Source: DASVHS01 sp036390755
GTDB taxonomy: Bacteria > Acidobacteriota > Thermoanaerobaculia > Gp7-AA8
Direction of reading: 5' to 3'
Assembly: GCA_036390755.1 (NCBI GenBank)
Contig: DASWBH010000389.1
Span: 1-64,000 of the forward strand
DNA length: 64,000 nt
Every line of letters begins with the position of its first letter. The stretch's first letter is position 1. The position numbers and the translations under genes are program-made. Under the pieces are notes generated by a model that had not been told where the DNA came from, did not search any database, and saw only the letters and a program-made list of their open reading frames with translations. Of the stretch, positions 23,722 through 30,491 are shown one piece after another.

Positions 23722-24199
23722 GTTTTCCGTTGCCGTCCTTCGCTGTGAAGCGAACACCGAAAGGATGCCCCGGCGTCTCCACCGCATCGATGTTCGCGGC
23801 GAAGTCGGGAGGCAATCCGCGCGCGACCCACTCGGTCGCGACGCCCACGTTGTACGAGATTCGATGCACTTCGCGCGGCGTGTTGAAATCCCACACCACC
23901 GTCTGCACGCCATTGCTGACGATCGTGTCGATGATCAGCGTCTTCGGCGATTGCGTGTACTTCCCGTTCCCGGCATTGTCGCGATAAGGGTTGCTGCCGA
24001 ATGCGTCGAGCACATCGCGACGCATGCGCGACAGCACCGCGATCACCTGCGGGTGCTGCATGAAATTCACGGGATACCTCCGCTCCTGCCTGCGCATCTC
24101 CAGCGACAGGACGCCGAGGATCATGAGGAACGTGCCGAAAATGGCGAGGGTGACGACGAGCTCCAGCAGTGTGAACCCGCGGCTTCGCCTTCTCACCAC
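23681..24199 (-). CDS. Type II secretion/type IV pilus minor pseudopilin (PulJ-like)
   Basis: 172 residues with a prepilin cleavage site, RRRSRG then FTLLELVVTLAIFGTFLMILG, including Glu at +5. The remainder is a globular pilin-like domain with no cysteines recognisable as a disulfide pair. The start is GTG at 24199, six bases after a GGAGG site, overlapping the upstream gene by 7 bases. The set order and the long C-terminal domain suggest a J-type minor pseudopilin; the assembly machinery itself is not in the window. Confidence 0.8.
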   Translation of the reverse strand: MVRRRSRGFTLLELVVTLAIFGTFLMILGVLSLEMRRQERRYPVNFMQHPQVIAVLSRMRRDVLDAFGSNPYRDNAGNGKYTQSPKTLIIDTIVSNGVQTVVWDFNTPREVHRISYNVGVATEWVARGLPPDFAANIDAVETPGHPFGVRFTAKDGNGKLAIDQYLQPRAHD

Positions 24200-24576
24200 A
24201 GGTTTCCTCCGCCGGTGTCGACGCGCATGATCGCGAGCTTCGCCTGCTTCTTGCCGTTGCGCCACTTGATCATCATCGTGACCGTCTTCACGCCGGGACT
24301 CGTCGCGGTCACGTCGATGCTCGTGCTGTAGGGCTGCAGCGGCCGCAGCAGATCCGTCGACGTCGTGAACGATCCCATCGGCAGGACGTCGGCGAACGGC
24401 ACGCGCCGCTGCAACTCCACCTCGTTCGCCAACACCTGATACGCGAGAATCAGCTCCGAGGCCTGCTGCAGGCGGCGGTTGCGCTCGATGAAGACAGCCA
24501 GCGTGGTCGTGATGACGAGCGTGAGAATCAGCAGAGCAAACAACAGCTCGACGAGGGAAAAACCGCGCTGGCGCAT
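24193..24576 (-). CDS. Prepilin-type minor pseudopilin (PulG/H/I-like)
   Basis: 127 residues: leader MRQRG then FSLVELLFALLILTLVITTT, the class III signal with Glu at +5 needed for N-methylation and assembly. A long helix (IERNRRLQQASELILAYQVLANEVE) and a short beta domain follow. The ATG at 24576 gives the shortest normal leader; ATG 24600 would add eight residues. First gene of the pseudopilin operon, divergent from gltX. Confidence 0.82.
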   Translation of the reverse strand: MRQRGFSLVELLFALLILTLVITTTLAVFIERNRRLQQASELILAYQVLANEVELQRRVPFADVLPMGSFTTSTDLLRPLQPYSTSIDVTATSPGVKTVTMMIKWRNGKKQAKLAIMRVDTGGGNLW

Positions 24577-24636
24577 GGGACCGTCTTCGATTGTACGCAA
24601 TCGACCGCCCCGGCCACTGTTCAGCAGTCACTTTGT

Positions 24637-24642
24637 TAGACT
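24637..24642 (+). promoter_or_regulatory. Putative -10 box of gltX
   Basis: TAGACT ends 9 bases before the gltX ATG at 24652, and no ribosome-binding site is present. Confidence 0.45.
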
Positions 24643-24651
24643 GCGCGGCCG

Positions 24652-26061
24652 ATGAAGCTCCGCTTCGCCCCTTCGCCGACCGGCTTACTGCACGTCGGCG
24701 GCGCCCGCACGGCGATCTTCAATCTGCTGCACGCGCGGCGATATGGCGGCAACATGCTGCTGCGCATCGAAGACACGGACGTCGAGCGCTCGCGGCAGCA
24801 TCACGCCGAGCAGATCGTCAGCTCGCTGCGGTGGCTCGGCATCGACTGGGACGAAGGTCCGGTCTACCAGAGCGATCGGCTGGCGCGATACCGCGAGCGC
24901 GCCGAAGAGCTCGTGCAGACGCGCAAGGCCTACCGCTGCTACTGCACGATCGAAGAGCTCGAGGCCGAGCGCGTCGCTGCGGAAAAAGCCGGCAAGGCGT
25001 ATCGATACTCCGGGAAGTGCCGCGCGATCGCCGAAGCGGGCGAGGCGCCGCGCGAGATCCCGCACGTGATCCGGTACAAAGTCGGCCACGGCTCGATCGA
25101 TTTTCACGATCTCATTCGCGGCGACGTCCACTTCGACGCCGATCTGATCGACGACTTCGTGCTGCTTCGCTCGGATGAGAATCCCACGTACCACCTGTCG
25201 GTCGTGGTCGACGACATCGATATGGAGATCACGCACGTCGCGCGCGGCGACGACCACCTGTCGAACACGCCGAAGCACATCCTGTTGTTCCGCGCGTTCG
25301 GCGCCGAGCCGCCTGCGTTCGCGCACCTCCCGCTGATCCTCGGACCCGACCGCAAGCGTCTCAGCAAGCGCACCGGCGCGACCTCGGCCGAGGAGTATCG
25401 GGAGATGGGGATTCTGCCGGCGGCGCTGTTCAACTTTCTCCTGCTCCTCGGCTGGGCGCCCGGCGACAACCGCGAGATCCTCAGCCGCGACGAAGCGGCG
25501 GCGATGTTCGATCTGTCCGACGTCAATAAAGCGCCGGCGGTCTTCGATCAGGAGAAGCTGCTCTGGATGAACGGACAGTACATGATGCGGACGAGCACCG
25601 AGGATCTTTATCTGTATGTCGCGCCGTTCCTCGGCTTCGATGCGCCGCCGCTGGAGAGCGTGCGCAACGTGCTCGAGTTGAACAAGACGAGAGCGCGGAC
25701 GTTGAAGGATCTCGCCGCGCTGATGAAACCGTATCTCGCGACCGATGACGCGGTGACGTACGACGAAGAGGCTGTGAAGAAGCACCTCAAGGGCGAGGAT
25801 CTCGCGAGCAGGCTCGCGGAGTTGCGCGACGCGCTCTCGCGCACCGAGCCGTTCGACGTCACGACCAGCGAGCAGGCGCTGCGCGCGCTCGCGGAGTCGC
25901 GCGGCATCAGCGCCGGCAAATACATCCATCCGCTTCGCGTCGCCCTTCTCGGCGTCGCGGCATCGCCGCCGATTTTCGATGTCGCGGTCACGCTGGGAAA
26001 GGAGCGCTCGCTGCGCCGCCTTCAGCGCCTGATCGACCGTCTGCCGGAGCTGGCCGCCTGA
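24652..26061 (+). CDS. gltX: Glutamyl-tRNA synthetase
   Basis: Charges tRNA-Glu (or tRNA-Glx) with glutamate, using ATP. 469 residues, standard length. Class I signatures: RFAPSPTGLLHVGGART (HIGH equivalent) and RKRLSKRTGATS (KMSKS equivalent). A zinc-type knuckle occurs in the acceptor-binding insert (Cys-Tyr-Cys near 97-99 and a further Cys in SGKCR). The anticodon-binding helical domain follows from about 320. It could be discriminating or non-discriminating; no gatCAB genes are here to tell. Its 3' end overlaps the convergent iron-operon gene by 74 bases. Confidence 0.96.
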   Translation: MKLRFAPSPTGLLHVGGARTAIFNLLHARRYGGNMLLRIEDTDVERSRQHHAEQIVSSLRWLGIDWDEGPVYQSDRLARYRERAEELVQTRKAYRCYCTIEELEAERVAAEKAGKAYRYSGKCRAIAEAGEAPREIPHVIRYKVGHGSIDFHDLIRGDVHFDADLIDDFVLLRSDENPTYHLSVVVDDIDMEITHVARGDDHLSNTPKHILLFRAFGAEPPAFAHLPLILGPDRKRLSKRTGATSAEEYREMGILPAALFNFLLLLGWAPGDNREILSRDEAAAMFDLSDVNKAPAVFDQEKLLWMNGQYMMRTSTEDLYLYVAPFLGFDAPPLESVRNVLELNKTRARTLKDLAALMKPYLATDDAVTYDEEAVKKHLKGEDLASRLAELRDALSRTEPFDVTTSEQALRALAESRGISAGKYIHPLRVALLGVAASPPIFDVAVTLGKERSLRRLQRLIDRLPELAA

Positions 26062-26461
26062 TCAGGTGGACGACGTAGACGATCACGAACAGTGCTGACG
26101 TGATCCAGTGCGCGGCGGCCATCGTTTTGCGCGTTGCGTCGTTCGTCGAGATCTGCAGCAGATATGCGGACAGCGTCATCGGCGCGAGCGCCGCGAGCGA
26201 CCAGATTCCGCTCGCTCGATTGCGCGGCTCGCCGAACGCGAGCTTGGGCCTGACGTGATTTGCAAACACCCATCCGAAGCCGAAGACGAGAAGCGGCGCG
26301 ACGACCACGTGCGTCGACAGCATGTAGGGCTGCAGCGGGTGGTTGACGACCGAGAACTCGTCGACCGGTTTCATGAAGTACTTCATCACGGCGAAAACAA
26401 TGCCGGTAAGCGCCGTCAGCGCGACGCAAAGGTGCAGGTAGACGACCTGCACGCGCGTCAT
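25988..26461 (-). CDS. Four-helix membrane protein, probably haem-binding, last gene of the iron operon
   Basis: 157 residues with four predicted membrane helices (about 8-28, 50-68, 86-104, 116-134). Histidines at the helix ends (10, 51, 69, 118, 132) would suit b-type haem ligation, as in cytochrome b561/DUF4405-like proteins, but I cannot assign a family firmly. It starts inside the last codons of the FMN-binding gene (ATGA overlap), so the two are translationally coupled. A quinol- or NADH-side electron donor to the periplasmic flavoprotein is the natural inference. Confidence 0.75.
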   Translation of the reverse strand: MTRVQVVYLHLCVALTALTGIVFAVMKYFMKPVDEFSVVNHPLQPYMLSTHVVVAPLLVFGFGWVFANHVRPKLAFGEPRNRASGIWSLAALAPMTLSAYLLQISTNDATRKTMAAAHWITSALFVIVYVVHLIRRPAPADGRSGAEGGAASAPFPA

Positions 26462-27000
26462 TGCGGCGCCGCTCCTCCGATGACGTGGTGCAGCGCGAGG
26501 ACCTTGCGCGACGCGTTGACGATCGCCTGACCGCTGAGGCTCGCGCCGGACAGCGGCCTGATCGCGCCATTCAGGGCGAGATCTTTGTCGAGCTTGCGGC
26601 CGTTGAGCTGATCGATCCAGCGTCGCTTCGGGAGGTAATCGGTCGGCTCGTCGAACGAGAGGATCTCGATGCGGTCGACGCGTCCGTCGGGCGTCACGAC
26701 GATCATGACGCTCTCAGGAAGCGTGCGCACGCGATGCGCGTCGAAGTACGCGTACCCGGTGACCTTGTCGCCGGCCGTGGCGACGTAGCGGATCACGAGC
26801 TGGTCATCGAACGCGATGCCGCTCTCCCGGCGCGCGTCCTCGGCCTGCTGTTTCGTCAGAAACACCGTCTGCCGCGTCACCTTCGCACCGGGGAACGCGA
26901 ACGCGAGCGCCTGCTGCTGCGTCATGAAGACGCGTGCGTCCGCCGATGCCGCGAACAGCAGGACGGCGATCAGAAGATGTAGCCGACGCCGATGTTCCAC
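26458..27000 (-). CDS. Periplasmic FMN-binding domain protein (ApbE substrate)
   Basis: 180 residues with a signal peptide (LLIAVLLFAASADA) and one FMN_bind domain. RPLSGASLSGQAI at 148-160 matches the flavinylation motif in which ApbE attaches FMN to a Thr or Ser; the acceptor would be Ser154. apbE lies in the same operon. Such proteins carry electrons outside the cytoplasmic membrane, for instance to metals or other acceptors. It overlaps the porin gene by 31 bases and the downstream membrane protein by 4. Confidence 0.82.
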   Translation of the reverse strand: MEHRRRLHLLIAVLLFAASADARVFMTQQQALAFAFPGAKVTRQTVFLTKQQAEDARRESGIAFDDQLVIRYVATAGDKVTGYAYFDAHRVRTLPESVMIVVTPDGRVDRIEILSFDEPTDYLPKRRWIDQLNGRKLDKDLALNGAIRPLSGASLSGQAIVNASRKVLALHHVIGGAAPQ

Positions 27001-28211
27001 TGCTTCGCTCCCGTGCGCGCTTTGTTCGTTACATTCTCGTGATCTATTTTTATAACCGTTTGTGAGATTGGTTTAATAGCCACACCGACCGTGAAGATAT
27101 TCTGTGCATTCGCAAGGTTGCGCGAGAAGCCTGCCGGCACGCTACGCTGCGTATCCAGCTGCTCGTATCGCGCATACGGCGTCAGCGACCAGCTCTTCGA
27201 GATCAGCGCGGCGAGGTCGTAGCCCGCTTCGCCGTACCAGCCGCCGAAGCTCTTGCCGATCGACGCGTCACCCTCAAGGCCGTTCACCGCGTTGATCTGT
27301 GCGGCGTCGCCGATCGTCCCTCTCGCGTACAGCCCGCGCAGCGACAGTCCGCGGAACTTCGAGTCGAAGTGCGCTTCGCCGAGGGTCACGCGGCCGGCGA
27401 AATTCTGCGTCTGGCCCGAGTTGCCCGAGTAGAGCGACGCGCCGACGAGCGTCCCCTCGATCGGATGCCAGTCCGCCCTCCCGACCACCGCCCAATCCTC
27501 GGCCAGCGCTTCGCCGCCGGCCTGCCGTCCCTCGCGAATGCCTTCCTCGCTGCCGAAATGCGCGGAGTTGAGTCCCGTGACGAGGTACGCCCGGTACGTG
27601 ACGTTCTTCACGTCGCCGAAGACGCCGGCGCCGATCTCGCCCCACGTCGCCGGAATGATGACCTGCTCGACCTGCGGCCGCCGCGCGCCGAGGTATGCGG
27701 TGGGCTCGTGCTGCTCGTTGATCAGGCCGACCGGAAGCAGCATCACGCCGGCGCGATAGTTCAGCCACGGCTTCTGCAGGAAATCGAGGTAGGCAAACTC
27801 GAGCGACACGGTGCCGCCGCTTTCGGTCGACGCGTGCTCGACCTCGAGCTCGGAGTTGAAGAGAACGCGATCGTTGAACTTGTAGCCGGTGTAAAGCACA
27901 CCGCGCAGCAGGTCGGCGCGATCGGGCTCCGAGCGGTCGTGGTTCTCGTACAGCATTTCGCCGTAGCCGCCGAACGACGCACCCTGCTGCGCGCGATAGA
28001 CCTTCGACGCTGCCGCGCCCAGGCCGTACTGCTGCGTGTCGGCGGCCACACTCTTCTCCGCCTGCGGCGCTTTCAGCGCCTCGATTTCCTGTGTGAGGAT
28101 GTCGATCTGCCGCTGCAGCTCCTTGAGCTTCTGATCGGTTGCTGCGTCCTGCGCGACGAGCGATGTCGCGAGACACAGTGAGATCACGATGATTCCGATT
28201 TGCTTGAGCAT
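26970..28211 (-). CDS. Outer-membrane porin (OprO/P-like)
   Basis: 413 residues: signal peptide (IGIIVISLCLATSLVAQ), a coiled-coil segment (DQKLKELQRQIDILTQEIEAL) and then a beta-barrel with alternating hydrophobic/polar strands ending in GVGYIF, a typical outer-membrane C-terminus. The layout resembles phosphate-selective porin O/P and related anion or metal porins. The operon context suggests it admits iron or a chelate rather than phosphate. It follows apbE with a 3-base gap. Confidence 0.8.
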   Translation of the reverse strand: MLKQIGIIVISLCLATSLVAQDAATDQKLKELQRQIDILTQEIEALKAPQAEKSVAADTQQYGLGAAASKVYRAQQGASFGGYGEMLYENHDRSEPDRADLLRGVLYTGYKFNDRVLFNSELEVEHASTESGGTVSLEFAYLDFLQKPWLNYRAGVMLLPVGLINEQHEPTAYLGARRPQVEQVIIPATWGEIGAGVFGDVKNVTYRAYLVTGLNSAHFGSEEGIREGRQAGGEALAEDWAVVGRADWHPIEGTLVGASLYSGNSGQTQNFAGRVTLGEAHFDSKFRGLSLRGLYARGTIGDAAQINAVNGLEGDASIGKSFGGWYGEAGYDLAALISKSWSLTPYARYEQLDTQRSVPAGFSRNLANAQNIFTVGVAIKPISQTVIKIDHENVTNKARTGAKQWNIGVGYIF

Positions 28212-28214
28212 GGT

Positions 28215-29078
28215 TCAGTCCTTCGGAAAGTCGTTGGATCGGACAATCTGGTGCGAGCTCGTGATGAACAGCGCGGCGACGCCGTGAGCGTTCGCCCATC
28301 GCAGCCCTTCATCCGGCCCCATCACATACAACGCAGTGGAGAGCACGTCGGCGGTCAGTGCGTCGCGCGCGATGACCGACACGGAGCCGCGCGGCGGCAG
28401 CGCCTCTCCGGTGCGCGGATCGATGATGTGCGTGAAGCGGCGGCCGTTCACGACGAACGACTTCTCGGAGCCGGAGCTCGTCGAAAGCGAGGCGTCGCGC
28501 AAAGTGACGTTCACCGTCGCGACGTCGCGCTGCTCCGGATCGGCAATTGCGACGCGGTAATCGCCGCGAACGGCAATCTGTCCGCCGAAGTTGATCATCG
28601 CTCGCGGCGCGTCGACGACCGAGAGCATCCGATCGAGCGCGTAGCCCTTGCCGAAACCGCCCTCTTCGAACGCAGCACGACCGGAGCGGATCGACGCGAG
28701 CGCGCCCTCGATTGCATCGTGCGACGGCAGCGCGCCGTCAGCGCGAGTGCGCCACGCGTCGATGAGCGGCCGCACCTGCGGCTCGAACGCGCCGCCGGTT
28801 CGCTCACGCCACGCGATGACGGAGTCGAGCAACCCGCGCAATTCCGGCGAAGCAGCTTGGCCGCGGTTCACGCGCACGAGCTCGCTATCGTCGCGCCACG
28901 TGCTCAGCATCCGCTCGATGCGGGCCGCTTCTGCAAACGCAGCGTCGATCTGCTTCGCGTCGCCGTCGACAGCAATTTCGCACACCGTTCCCATCAGGTA
29001 CCGCGCCCTGGCGATTTCTGCTGACGCTGCAGTGATGGGAACGAGTGTGAGCGCGATGAGTGCCGTTGCGGCTCTCAT
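28215..29078 (-). CDS. apbE: FAD:protein FMN transferase
   Basis: Covalently attaches FMN from FAD to Thr/Ser of extracytoplasmic flavoproteins. 287 residues with a signal peptide (LIALTLVPITAASAE). Family motifs: RYLMGTVCEIAVDGD, FEPQVRPLIDAW, EEGGFGKGYALDRM, MINFGGQIAVRGDY, and RRFTHIIDPRTGEALP with the metal-coordinating His/Asp region. The start ATG at 29078 overlaps the FTR1 stop by 4 bases. Its obvious substrate is the FMN-binding protein two genes downstream. Confidence 0.93.
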   Translation of the reverse strand: MRAATALIALTLVPITAASAEIARARYLMGTVCEIAVDGDAKQIDAAFAEAARIERMLSTWRDDSELVRVNRGQAASPELRGLLDSVIAWRERTGGAFEPQVRPLIDAWRTRADGALPSHDAIEGALASIRSGRAAFEEGGFGKGYALDRMLSVVDAPRAMINFGGQIAVRGDYRVAIADPEQRDVATVNVTLRDASLSTSSGSEKSFVVNGRRFTHIIDPRTGEALPPRGSVSVIARDALTADVLSTALYVMGPDEGLRWANAHGVAALFITSSHQIVRSNDFPKD

Positions 29079-29842
29079 CGCGCTCCTAACGCCGCGCGGT
29101 TGTGTGCGCGTGCGCGATCGAGAATCGACGCCGCCGCAAGCCACGCCGCGCAGACGCCGACCATCGCCACCGAGAACCAACGGCCGTACACGCCGACCGG
29201 AGAGTAGGGCTCCGTCGCCACATGAATCGCTTCGCTATGCGGCAGCAGCCCCGCCTCGGAGAATTCGTGGATCGAGTAGAAGACGATCTGGATGGTGAAC
29301 AACAGGAGAAACAGTCCGGTCACCTGGAAGAACCGCTTGATGTTCACGCGATGGCCGAAGTGCGCCCACAGCCACGACATCGTCGCGGCGGCCGCGATGC
29401 CGAGCGCGCAGCCGAGCCAGAAGCCGGCCTGGCGCACCTGAATCAGCATCAACGCCGCCTCCATGCCTTCGCGGGTGACCATCAGAACCGTGAATCCGAA
29501 GACGGCCGCGGTGGCGATGAGCGGCGACTCATGAGCCGAGTGTTGATCGAGCCGCGCTTCCATCTGCCGCTTCATGCGCGGCGCGGTGCGCCAGACGTGA
29601 ATCACGAACGACGCGACGAGGATCGCCGCGACGAGTCCGAGGACGCCTTCCCACATCGGCTGGTTGACGCTCTGCAGCACGTATCCGAGAGCGAAGCTTG
29701 CGACGACGGATACGGCGATGCCCCAATAAACAGCGGGCCGCAGCCAGTCGCGTCCGGTCTTGCGGAGGTACGCGAAGATGATCGCGACGGTGAGGAAGGC
29801 CTCGAAGCCTTCGCGGAAAACGATGATCAGGGCGTTGAGCAT
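29075..29842 (-). CDS. FTR1-family high-affinity iron permease
   Basis: 255 residues with about seven membrane helices. The two iron-conducting REGxE motifs are present: RE-G-F-E at 10-14 and RE-G-M-E at 124-128, each within a helix. These permeases import iron, and in several bacteria they work with periplasmic redox partners. I chose ATG 29842, eleven bases after the fur stop, because REGFE then sits in the first helix as in the family. Second gene of the iron operon. Confidence 0.92.
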   Translation of the reverse strand: MLNALIIVFREGFEAFLTVAIIFAYLRKTGRDWLRPAVYWGIAVSVVASFALGYVLQSVNQPMWEGVLGLVAAILVASFVIHVWRTAPRMKRQMEARLDQHSAHESPLIATAAVFGFTVLMVTREGMEAALMLIQVRQAGFWLGCALGIAAAATMSWLWAHFGHRVNIKRFFQVTGLFLLLFTIQIVFYSIHEFSEAGLLPHSEAIHVATEPYSPVGVYGRWFSVAMVGVCAAWLAAASILDRARAHNRAALGAR

Positions 29843-29853
29843 GGGTCCTCGGG

Positions 29854-30360
29854 TTACTTCCTCAATTGCATCGCGCCGGCCTGGATCATCTTCACGCGGT
29901 CGGGTGCGTCGGGAGTTTCGCCTTTGCGTTTGCACGCGTCGCACACGCCGAGGATCTGCAGGTTGTGAAAGGTCGGCGTGAAACGCTTTCTCGCGCAGAT
30001 CTCGTGCTGGCGCTTTTCGAGCTCCGGGTCGTTGAACTCGATGACCGAGCCGCAGGTCGTGCAGATCAGATGGTCGTGGTGCGAGTTTCCGGTGACGTGC
30101 TCGTAGTGGTAGTGGTCCTCGCCGAGGTGGACGCGGCGGACCATTCCGGATTTCACGAGCAGCTCGAGCGTGCGATAGACGGTGGCGCGCGAGATCTTGA
30201 GGCCCTTCTCCTTCATCTTGAAGAGGAGCTCGTCGGCCTCGAAGTGGTAGTGGGTGGAGAAGATCTCGCGGACGAGGGCGGAGCGCTCGCCGGTGAGCTT
30301 CAGGTTCTGCTGCTGGAGGAATCCGGCGAAGCGATCAATTTCCTTCTGGACGTGAGGCAT
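29854..30360 (-). CDS. fur: Ferric uptake regulator
   Basis: 168 residues, somewhat longer than the usual 140-150. N-terminal winged helix with KLTGERSALVREIF and the recognition region SRATVYRTLELLVKSGMV; the C-terminal dimerisation/metal domain has HYHYEHVTGNSHHDHLICTTC, C-x2-C, and a second C-x2-C (GVCDACKRKG). The His-rich segment is the classical regulatory metal site. It heads the iron operon, and a Fur-box palindrome lies 15 bases before its start, so it is probably autoregulated with the transport genes. Within the Fur superfamily a PerR role cannot be excluded from sequence alone. Confidence 0.92.
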   Translation of the reverse strand: MPHVQKEIDRFAGFLQQQNLKLTGERSALVREIFSTHYHFEADELLFKMKEKGLKISRATVYRTLELLVKSGMVRRVHLGEDHYHYEHVTGNSHHDHLICTTCGSVIEFNDPELEKRQHEICARKRFTPTFHNLQILGVCDACKRKGETPDAPDRVKMIQAGAMQLRK

Positions 30361-30375
30361 GGCGTCGTTGCATCT

Positions 30376-30390
30376 TGAGACTGAGTCTCA
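30376..30390. promoter_or_regulatory. Fur box
   Basis: TGAGACTGAGTCTCA is a perfect 7-1-7 palindrome, the geometry of the Fur site (TGATAAT-N-ATTATCA; the variant TGAGAAT is common). It lies 15 bases upstream of the fur start codon and so would control the whole minus-strand iron operon. Confidence 0.75.
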
Positions 30391-30491
30391 GTAGCAAGTG
30401 GGATTTTATGACCGCGGCGCGGGAGCGTCAAGTGACGCCGCTCACCGGCTCGTGTGCGGAGCCCTCCACCCTCCGCCCTCCGCGCTCCGTC

